From the NCBI GenBank assembly GCA_031279895.1, contig JAITHR010000242.1, positions 1-7,107 on the forward strand: a DNA stretch of 7,107 bases, in the 5' to 3' direction. The position numbers and the translations under genes were made by a program. The notes under the pieces are model-generated. The model did no database searches and had not been told where the DNA came from. It saw nothing but the letters and a program-made list of their open reading frames with translations. This DNA comes from Spirochaetaceae bacterium (GTDB lineage Bacteria > Spirochaetota > Spirochaetia > Treponematales > Breznakiellaceae). Positions 1 to 4,896 of this stretch are shown here, piece by piece (within the stretch, counting starts at the first letter, position 1; every line of letters starts with the position of its first letter).

Positions 1-27
1 GGGCAAAAACCACATCTGTCAAGAATA

Positions 28-42
28 CCGGACGTTGTCCGG
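28..42. terminator. short perfect hairpin in the leader of the first lipoprotein gene
   Basis: CCGGAC (28-33) pairs with GTCCGG (37-42) around a GTT loop. The downstream sequence is CGCGGTTT, with no strong T-run, so it may be the end of a transcript entering from the left or only a leader structure. The rest of 1-102 contains no gene I can support. The only clear signal there is the Shine-Dalgarno AAGGAGG at 88-94 for the gene starting at 103. A weak TATATC at 74-79 could be a -10 element but has no good partner. Confidence 0.35.
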
Positions 43-102
43 CGCGGTTTGTGTTACCTGCGGGGCTTTTAAGTATATCGACCATACAAGGAGGGTATAC
101 AA

Positions 103-555
103 ATGAAACAAATGAAGCAAAGGGCTTTGTTTATGGCAGGATTACTGGCGGCAGCGCTGGTATTCGGAACTATTTTTGTCGGGTGCGGCGACGGCGGCGA
201 CGGCGGCGACGGCTTCAGCGGCCATACCTTGACCGTTACCGGTATACCGGCAGCGTACAACGGCAAATATATTGCGGCTTTCTACTTCGATAATAGTAAT
301 ACTATTATCGGCGCGGCTAGTATAAACGGCGACAATTCAGCTAATCTGGTTAAGATAGCAGGCGGTTCAGCGGTAATACCAATATATCATTTTGATGCGG
401 CTGACAGTTCGTTTAAGCCGTATACAGGCACCGATTCCGAGACGTTTACATTAAACATTTATGCAAGCAGTTCGGTACTAATAACAGATACGCCCGCAGC
501 CTCTAATGATGTCTCGGTAGATTTCGCAACCGGGAGCCCATCTGTAACGTGGTAA
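103..555 (+). CDS. small predicted lipoprotein, termite-gut treponeme type
   Basis: A 150-residue predicted lipoprotein of unknown function. The start at 103 is set by AAGGAGG at 88-94, eight bases upstream. A positively charged N-terminus (MKQMKQR) precedes a hydrophobic segment (about 11-27) and a lipobox-like FVGC, with Cys28 the likely lipidated residue. Spirochaete lipoboxes are looser than the enterobacterial form, so this is acceptable. A GDGGDGGDG linker (29-38) follows, encoded by a repeated GGCGAC/GGC unit. The mature part (about 40-150) is rich in Thr, Ser, Ile and Val, opens with HTLTVTGIP and ends in SVTW, which suggests a small beta-rich domain. I associate this layout with a family of short lipoproteins in termite-gut Treponema, but no function is known to me. 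Its leader is nearly identical to that of the gene at 970. A GC-rich hairpin follows the stop codon. Confidence 0.8.
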   Translation: MKQMKQRALFMAGLLAAALVFGTIFVGCGDGGDGGDGFSGHTLTVTGIPAAYNGKYIAAFYFDNSNTIIGAASINGDNSANLVKIAGGSAVIPIYHFDAADSSFKPYTGTDSETFTLNIYASSSVLITDTPAASNDVSVDFATGSPSVTW

Positions 556-561
556 ACGGCT

Positions 562-598
562 AACCCGCCGGCCCGCATACCACGCGGGCGGCGCGGTT
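562..598. terminator. GC-rich imperfect hairpin after the first lipoprotein gene
   Basis: Seven bases past the stop codon, GCCCGC (571-576) pairs with GCGGGC (584-589). The stem continues with CGCC (566-569) against GGCG (590-593), then AACC against GGTT, with one bulged base on each side. The loop is ATACCAC. Only TTT follows directly and a longer T-run lies at 617-622, so this is a plausible but not classical intrinsic terminator. Confidence 0.5.
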
Positions 599-937
599 TG
601 GGAAGAGGATGGGGGCTTTTTTACCGGCGCTTCATATTTCGCGTATTTTTTTGCGAACTTCCCGTAAGGGAGCAGCCCTTCGGTTGCCCCAAACCCCCAA
701 CCAACGGCTTCCTGCGTTGCGCCCGTGCGTTTGCGAAGCGCGATGAGGCGCGGCGTGAGGGTTGTGACTAAACCCGCAAACTCTCTCGCCGCAGGAAGCA
801 CTTAAAACCCCCGCAGGGGGCAAAACCGCCTCCGGCGGTTTCATAAACGTCCTGCGAAGCGCGGCAAAGCGGTCGTTGACTGCCGAGAGGCGCGGCGCGG
901 GACGCTGTTTAAAGCCGTCGGAGACGGCGGAGACGGC
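599..937. repeat. gene-free repeat-rich intergenic region with several hairpins
   Basis: No coding sequence is convincing here; the open frames on the minus strand lack ribosome sites and run through repeats. The part around 683-730 (CCCCAAACCCCC, then CTTCCTGCGTTGCGCCC) resembles 1827-1870 of repeat copy A and is probably a decayed partial copy in the same orientation. Hairpins seen are AAGGG/CCCTT (666-680), GGGTT/AACCC (759-775), CCCCC/GGGGG (808-820), AAACCGCC/GGCGGTTT with a TCC loop (823-841), and GCCGTC/GACGGC with a GGA loop (914-928). The unit GGAGACGGC is doubled at 920-937, in the leader of the gene at 970. Confidence 0.6.
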
Positions 938-969
938 GGGGATTTTTCCTAACTAAGGAGAGTATCCAA

Positions 970-1662
970 ATGAAACATAGAAAGCAAAGGGCTTTTTGTA
1001 TGACGGGATTACTGGCAACGGCGCTCGTATTCGGAACTATTTTTGTCGGGTGCGACGACAGCGGCGACAGCGACGACAGCGACGGCGGGATTATTCCGGT
1101 GACCCATGTAAAGGGGTTTCAGGGAAATACCAGGAACGGCTCCTTGCTTGAGATTCAAGTTCCAAGCACAGCCAACGGGCCTCAAACCTTCACCCTTTAC
1201 ATCAACGGAGAAAACAGCGGCACCGGAACGCTTACAATCTCCAGTGGGGCAATTACCGCGCTGACTTGCACTAACAGCAGCCTTATGTTTTATGAAGGAG
1301 GAGTTGTTACCTATAGCGGCGATAGGATAGAACTACGCCCCGCTGACGACAAGGTATGGGTGCATTGGGGGGTCTATTATGACGGAACAATGGCTGATTT
1401 CAACTTGTTTGCCTCTCAACATAACAGAGACGCCGACCGGATGTATGATCAGCGCCCATCCCCTAATGACCAAGGGAATTACGATTATGATACTTCGCAA
1501 AATATCTATGAGCGGGCCTGCCGAGATTTCCCTGACGACCGGCCGCCGCCTGAAGTTATCAACCAGGCTGTAAGTATGTTAAATAACCACAGGAATACCG
1601 GCGTTGGGGCTTATGTGAGTCGCGGAAATCTTATTGCCTATTACTTCAGACGGGTTAGGTAG
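970..1662 (+). CDS. predicted lipoprotein of unknown function sharing the first gene's leader
   Basis: A 230-residue predicted lipoprotein. TAAGGAG at 954-960 fixes the start. The leader MKHRKQR, hydrophobic segment and FVGC with Cys28 match the gene at 103 almost exactly, including 28 identical bases at 1027-1054. A Ser/Asp/Gly linker (29-40) is encoded by GACAGC/GGCGAC-type repeats. The mature part differs from the first gene: residues 50-130 look beta-rich (TFTLYINGE, GTLTISSGAI, DRIELRPADDKVWVHWG), and residues 135-215 are charged and Asp/Asn/Arg/Tyr-rich, with a likely helix near PPEVINQAVSMLNNH. I do not recognise this C-terminal region. The two genes may be separate transcription units, since 410 bases with hairpins lie between them. 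The role is probably on the cell envelope, inferred only from the lipobox. Confidence 0.78.
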   Translation: MKHRKQRAFCMTGLLATALVFGTIFVGCDDSGDSDDSDGGIIPVTHVKGFQGNTRNGSLLEIQVPSTANGPQTFTLYINGENSGTGTLTISSGAITALTCTNSSLMFYEGGVVTYSGDRIELRPADDKVWVHWGVYYDGTMADFNLFASQHNRDADRMYDQRPSPNDQGNYDYDTSQNIYERACRDFPDDRPPPEVINQAVSMLNNHRNTGVGAYVSRGNLIAYYFRRVR

Positions 1663-1799
1663 GGTCTGGTTAAGGCTTACGGCCAAAAGGAGTTACCGCC
1701 CGACGCTGCCTCCGACGGTTCCATAAGCCCACCGATCAGCCGGCGGCGGGCGGCACAAAAGATTCCCGCGAAACGCGACAAACAACGACTGTCCGCTTA
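1663..1799. other. gene-free stretch between a lipoprotein gene and repeat copy A
   Basis: No gene or clear terminator is seen. It contains GCTGCCTCCGACGGTTCC (about 1702-1719), the complement of the repeat motif CCGTCGGAGGCAGC, so repeat material begins here. A 12-base direct repeat, ACGACTGTCCGC, lies at 1785-1796 and again at 1875-1886 inside copy A. Confidence 0.5.
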
Positions 1800-2038
1800 G
1801 CTGCCTACGGCGGCTGGGGGGTCCTAGACCCCCCAAACCCCCCCACTGCGACTTCCTGCCTCGCGCCCCGAACCACGACTGTCCGCGTACCACGCGCTGC
1901 CCTGAACAACGCACAACAACGCGCCGCTTGCAAACCGTCGGAGGCTGCGCGAAGCGTAGCCGCGCCTGATTAGCAATCAGATTGCTGACTGGACACGGTG
2001 TTGCACCAATTTAAAGCAACAGGCGGCCTTGCTGTGCC
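1800..2038 (+). repeat. structured dispersed repeat, copy A (full length)
   Basis: About 240 bases that align over nearly their whole length with the reverse complement of 5701-5931. Blocks in order: GCCTACGGCGGCTGGG, a GC-rich hairpin (1816-1834), CCCCCCACTGCG, a CAACAACGC segment, a near-identical block of over 30 bases at 1933-1967, a variable hairpin (1972-1986), and GGTGTTGCACCAATTT followed by CAACAGGCGGCC (2022-2028 at its end). Within the conserved block GGCTGCGC (1943-1950) and GCGTAGCC (1954-1961) form a stem with a GAA loop and one G-T pair. No transposase or coding sequence lies inside. It sits beyond the 3' end of the minus-strand DciA-like gene. A REP/MITE-like element or a structured RNA end are the alternatives. 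Confidence 0.85.
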
Positions 2039-2050
2039 TCCGGCGCTGCC

Positions 2051-2135
2051 GGCGCGAAGCGTAGCCGCGCCTTAGTAGCAATCGATTGCTAACCGGACAA
2101 GGTGTTGCACTATTCGGAAACAACAGGCGGCCATG
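2051..2135 (+). repeat. structured dispersed repeat, copy B (partial)
   Basis: This copy keeps the GCGAAGCGTAGCCGCGCC block, the variable hairpin (here a perfect 16-base palindrome, TAGCAATCGATTGCTA, 2076-2091) and the GGTGTTGCAC...CAACAGGCGGCC block. The GC-rich hairpin half present in copies A and D is missing. Same orientation as copy A. Confidence 0.8.
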
Positions 2136-2184
2136 TTTGAAACCGTCGGAGACGGGGCGGCCATGCTGAAGCCGTCGGAGACGG
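2126..2184 (+). repeat. tandem duplication of a 29-30 base unit carrying a GGA-loop hairpin
   Basis: Units 2126-2155 (30 bases) and 2156-2184 (29 bases) directly abut. Both read GGCGGCCATG, then a short variable part, then CCGTCGGAGACGG. Each ends in the hairpin CCGTC/GACGG with a GGA loop (2143-2155 and 2172-2184). A related unit ends repeat copy D (5701-5726, other strand). Confidence 0.8.
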
Positions 2185-2222
2185 TTGCACTACTTGGAAA
2201 CAACAGGCGGCCCTGCTGTGCC
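2183..2222 (+). repeat. structured dispersed repeat, copy C (fragment) overlapping the DciA-like gene's 3' end
   Basis: GGTTGCACTACTTGGAAACAA then CAGGCGGCC matches the right-hand block of copies A, B and D. It covers the last codons and the stop codon of the minus-strand gene (stop complement at 2190-2192). Confidence 0.75.
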
Positions 2223-2681
2223 ACCCGCCGCCGGCGGGGTGTTGAGGTGGTGTTCCAGCTTTTGGAGTATCTTTTTAAGGGTTTCGTCCCGTATGGTTTC
2301 GTACCGCGCCGCGCACGGGAGATCGGGGGGCGGTTCCGTCTCAGGCAGCGGGGGCGGTTCCGGTTCACCGGACAGGCACAGCGGGGTCCGGCTTAAGCGG
2401 AAGGAAAGGCCGGTGATGTCCAATTCGGGAAAACGGCGCTGTAACTCCCGCAAAAGCGGGCGCTGTTTGGCCTGGAGGATCTGTATCCACCCGGGATGAT
2501 CCGTTTCGATACGCGCAACGCCCCGCACCAGCGCCGCGATACGGGAATGGGACGCGGCGACCGGAATACTCTGGGCGGTTACCGCCGATTCCCATGCGTT
2601 AAAAAGCCGCGCATACCCCCGCGCCGTCTCAAGCGCCTGGCCGTCAAAAAACGCCGCAAGCAATTCTCCGGCTTTCTTCAT
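2190..2681 (-). CDS. DUF721 / DciA-family protein (putative replicative helicase loader), C-terminal tail from a repeat
   Basis: A 163-residue protein of the DUF721/DciA family, which in other bacteria helps load the replicative DnaB helicase; the treponemal relative I recall is TP0004, beside recF and gyrA. AAGGAG (complement at 2689-2694) sets the start. The DUF721 domain spans about 1-98: LFNAWESAV (26-34), then IETDHPGWIQILQAKQRPLLRELQRRF in two halves around Trp65, and ITGLSFRLSR (89-98). A proline/glutamate-rich linker (105-120) leads to a helix, YETIRDETLKKILQKLEHHL (127-146). The last 17 residues, NTPPAAGGTAGPPVVSK, do not look like the family; they are read from repeat sequence, so the native end was probably near residue 146. 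There is no replication gene next to it. It is divergent from the propeller gene at 2815. Confidence 0.8.
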   Translation of the reverse strand: MKKAGELLAAFFDGQALETARGYARLFNAWESAVTAQSIPVAASHSRIAALVRGVARIETDHPGWIQILQAKQRPLLRELQRRFPELDITGLSFRLSRTPLCLSGEPEPPPLPETEPPPDLPCAARYETIRDETLKKILQKLEHHLNTPPAAGGTAGPPVVSK

Positions 2682-2723
2682 AAAAACGCTCCTTCAAAAG
2701 ACGTCCGCGCCGGCGCGCGCGCC

Positions 2724-2752
2724 TTGCGGCGAACGCGAATAGGCGGTATGAT
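2724..2752 (+). promoter_or_regulatory. candidate promoter for the propeller lipoprotein cluster
   Basis: TTGCGG (2724-2729), 17 bases, then TATGAT (2747-2752). The -10 matches five of six consensus bases, the -35 only three. It lies about 60 bases before the start codon at 2815. Confidence 0.4.
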
Positions 2753-2761
2753 CGTCATCGT

Positions 2762-2791
2762 AGTATCATTACAGATTATACCATTAGTCAA
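2762..2791 (-). promoter_or_regulatory. candidate promoter for the DciA-like gene
   Basis: On the minus strand TTGACT (complement at 2786-2791) is followed after 18 bases by GATACT (complement at 2762-2767). A minus-strand TATAAT (complement at 2775-2780) is also present but has no -35 at a proper distance. The 2682-2814 gap must serve two divergent genes, so control may be shared. Confidence 0.3.
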
Positions 2792-2814
2792 CCCTACCCA
2801 TTAAGGAGATTTCT

Positions 2815-3948
2815 ATGACACCACTCGTAAAACTGATACCGCCTGTTGCGAACGGGATACTCTGCCTCGTGCTGGGTATGTGGTGCGCGTCCTGCGCCGG
2901 CGGCGCTCCGGCGGAATCCGCGCCGGCCCCCGCTGCCGGCGTTGAGAGCGACGCGCCGGACGCCATTGAGGGCGCCGAAGACGACATTGAGGGCGCCGCC
3001 GGCATTGAGGGCGCCGCCGGCGCTTCCGATACGCCCGCGTCGGTCTATATCGCGGGCGCGTACAGGGAGGGCGGGGTCTGGAAGGCGTGTTACTGGAAAG
3101 ACGGGGAACGTATATCCCTCGCGGGAGACGACGGGCGCGCCAGCGGCATCGCGCTTGCGGCAGGGTCGGTCTATGTGGCGGGCTTTGACAAGAACGAGGC
3201 GTGTTACTGGAAAGACGGGGTGAAAACAACCCTGGGGTTCCCGTCGTCCGCATCCAAAGGAAGCGCGGCCAGGGCCAACGCGGTGGCCGCGGCGGAGGAC
3301 GGCTCGCTCTATATCGCGGGGTCCTACAGGGAAGGCGGGGTCTGGAAGGCGTGTTACTGGAAAGACGGGGAGATTGCGGTCCTTGCGGACGCCGGCTCAA
3401 GTGCCGAAGTCTACGCCATTACCGTGGCCGGAGGCTCGGTCTACGCGGCGGGGTACGCGGTGTTCCACCCGCGCTCCGAAGCCTGCGTGTGGAAAGACGG
3501 GGAGCTTATCTACCTTGACTCCTACGCTTTCAGCGACGCCAGCGCCCGGAGCCTTGCCGTGGCGGAAGGCGCGGTCTATACGGCAGGCGGGGACGACTAC
3601 GGCGCCTGTTACTGGCGGGACGGGGTGAAAACCGAGCTCCCCTTCTCCGGCTCAAGCGCCCAGGCGGTTTCGGTCGCGGTCTTTGAAAACGCGGTGTACG
3701 CCGCGGGGTGCTACAGCGACGGCAACCGGAAAGCCTGCTACTGGCGGGACGGGGTGAAAACCGACCTTCCGGCCCCGGGCGCCGACTCCTACGCGCTTTC
3801 GGTCGCGGTCTCCCGAAACGCGGTGTACGCCGCGGGCTACTATAAAGACGGCGCCATGAAAGCCTGCTACTGGCGGGACGGGGTGAAAACCGACCTTCCG
3901 GCGCCCGGCACCGGCGCCTACGCCAGCGCGCTCGCGCTGGGACCCTAG
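2815..3948 (+). CDS. predicted lipoprotein with seven tandem repeats (probable seven-bladed beta-propeller)
   Basis: A 377-residue predicted surface or periplasmic lipoprotein. AAGGAG at 2803-2808 sets the start. A hydrophobic segment (11-23) ends in CASC, with Cys27 the probable lipidation site. A low-complexity Ala/Pro/Gly/Glu linker (28-75) contains three IEGA units read from the 14-base repeat CATTGAGGGCGCCG (2964, 2985, 3003). Seven repeats of 40-46 residues begin near residues 76, 118, 164, 208, 253, 293 and 336, each with VYxAG at the start and AC(Y/V)W(K/R)DG about 10-16 residues later. Seven units of this length fit a closed seven-bladed propeller; this fold is inferred. Blades 1 and 3, and blades 6 and 7, are almost identical in DNA. 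No catalytic motif is visible, so binding or scaffolding is likelier. The hydrolase gene lies 57 bases downstream in the same frame. Confidence 0.85.
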   Translation: MTPLVKLIPPVANGILCLVLGMWCASCAGGAPAESAPAPAAGVESDAPDAIEGAEDDIEGAAGIEGAAGASDTPASVYIAGAYREGGVWKACYWKDGERISLAGDDGRASGIALAAGSVYVAGFDKNEACYWKDGVKTTLGFPSSASKGSAARANAVAAAEDGSLYIAGSYREGGVWKACYWKDGEIAVLADAGSSAEVYAITVAGGSVYAAGYAVFHPRSEACVWKDGELIYLDSYAFSDASARSLAVAEGAVYTAGGDDYGACYWRDGVKTELPFSGSSAQAVSVAVFENAVYAAGCYSDGNRKACYWRDGVKTDLPAPGADSYALSVAVSRNAVYAAGYYKDGAMKACYWRDGVKTDLPAPGTGAYASALALGP

Positions 3949-3951
3949 GGA

Positions 3952-3993
3952 AACCGGAGACCCGCGGCCTGTACCTGCGGGAATAATCCGGTT
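3952..3993. promoter_or_regulatory. two-tier hairpin between the propeller and hydrolase genes
   Basis: Outer arms AACCGG (3952-3957) and CCGGTT (3988-3993) enclose an inner stem CCCGC (3961-3965) with GCGGG (3977-3981). It starts four bases after the propeller stop codon and touches the putative -10 box of the next gene. It has no T-run. It could slow transcription, protect the upstream message end or affect start of the next gene. Confidence 0.4.
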
Positions 3994-3998
3994 ATACT
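3993..3998 (+). promoter_or_regulatory. candidate -10 box (TATACT) just before the hydrolase start codon
   Basis: TATACT ends seven bases before the ATG at 4006, so transcription from it would start at or next to the A of the ATG. No Shine-Dalgarno is visible upstream of 4006, which fits a leaderless message. The -35 region (TGTACC near 3970) is poor. Confidence 0.35.
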
Positions 3999-4005
3999 GT
4001 ACCCC

Positions 4006-4896
4006 ATGGATATAAGAGCCTATACGGATGCGGTGGACGCGCTGGGGCTGCGGGTTCACGGCGTTACGGCGCTTCAGCGCGGGGAAACCGTAGGGGAGTA
4101 CCGCTGGACGCCGGATGCGGCGCGGAACGTCTTTTCCGTAAGCAAAAGTTTTACCGCCCTTGCCGCGGGCATGGCCGTTGACGACGGACTCCTCGCCCTT
4201 GACGACAAAGTGATTGACCGGTTCCCGGACTTTGCTCCGAAGCCTGCCGGCGCCCGTCTGCGATCCCTTACCATACGGCACCTCCTTACCATGACCCGCG
4301 GCCATCGGGAGTTCACGAGACCGTCGAGCGTCAGGGAGGCGCTGTCCCACGACCTACATGACGAACCGGGAACCGTTTTTACCTACGATAACGCCTGCAC
4401 CTTTCTCCTTTCCGCGGCAATAACCAGAGCGACCGGCATGAAAACCCGCGACCTGCTTGTGGAGCGGCTTTTCCGCCGGCTGGACATTCCCGACCCGCTG
4501 TGGCCGGAGAGCGGCGACGGGTTCACCCTGGGGGCCACGGGCCTTGAACTTTCCACCGGCAGCCTCGCCCGTTTCGGCCAGCTACTCCTCCAGCGGGGGG
4601 TCTGGAAAGGGCGGGAGATCGTCTCTTCCCGCTGGATAGACCGGGCCACGAGAACCCAGATACCCACGCGGAACCCGCTGCTTCCAGAAACCGGAAAGCC
4701 GGATTACGATCTGGGATACGGGTACCACTTCTGGATATGCCGGCACGGAGCCTACCGCGCTGACGGCAAAAACGGCCAGTTCGTGGTAGTCATGCCCGGA
4801 GAAGAGGCGGTCGTGGCCGTTACCGCAGACGAAGTAAACATGAACCCCGTGCTTTACGCGGTCTGGGATTACATCCTGCCCCGTCTTTCACCATGA
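4006..4896 (+). CDS. serine beta-lactamase-fold hydrolase (class C / esterase-like, Pfam Beta-lactamase type)
   Basis: A 296-residue member of the penicillin-binding-protein-like serine hydrolase family, which includes class C beta-lactamases, D-aminopeptidases and esterases. The three active-site motifs are present: SVSK (Ser44 nucleophile, Lys47), YDN (Tyr127-Asn129) and KNG (in ADGKNGQF, about 253-260). The typical LTIRHLLTMTRGH segment (88-100) and a C-terminal VVVMPGEEAVVAVTAD strand pair support the call. It has no signal peptide, so it is predicted to be cytoplasmic, which argues against a role in beta-lactam resistance; the substrate is unknown. The ATG at 4006 has no Shine-Dalgarno, but later in-frame starts would cut close to or beyond Ser44. 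It overlaps the next gene by ATGA. The length is a little short for the family but all motifs fit. Confidence 0.88.
   Translation: MDIRAYTDAVDALGLRVHGVTALQRGETVGEYRWTPDAARNVFSVSKSFTALAAGMAVDDGLLALDDKVIDRFPDFAPKPAGARLRSLTIRHLLTMTRGHREFTRPSSVREALSHDLHDEPGTVFTYDNACTFLLSAAITRATGMKTRDLLVERLFRRLDIPDPLWPESGDGFTLGATGLELSTGSLARFGQLLLQRGVWKGREIVSSRWIDRATRTQIPTRNPLLPETGKPDYDLGYGYHFWICRHGAYRADGKNGQFVVVMPGEEAVVAVTADEVNMNPVLYAVWDYILPRLSP

Noticed and set aside
2..106. An open frame from the window edge ending in TGA that overlaps the ATG at 103 (ATGA), possibly the end of an upstream gene
   Set aside because: Only 34 codons are visible, all three forward frames are open for much of this stretch, and its last codons are read from the ribosome-site region. 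Too little to call.
1693..1914. A minus-strand open frame between the lipoprotein gene and the repeats
   Set aside because: It lies largely in repeat copy A and its protein has no recognisable features.
1935..2222. Copies A-C as an integron attC array or CRISPR array
   Set aside because: The GTTGCAC motif does not fit the GTTRRRY core of attC, no cassettes lie between the copies, and the copies lack regular length and spacers needed for CRISPR.
2813..3400. A 195-codon minus-strand open frame opposite the propeller gene
   Set aside because: Arg/Pro-rich composition typical of the antisense of a GC-rich repeat gene; no ribosome site.
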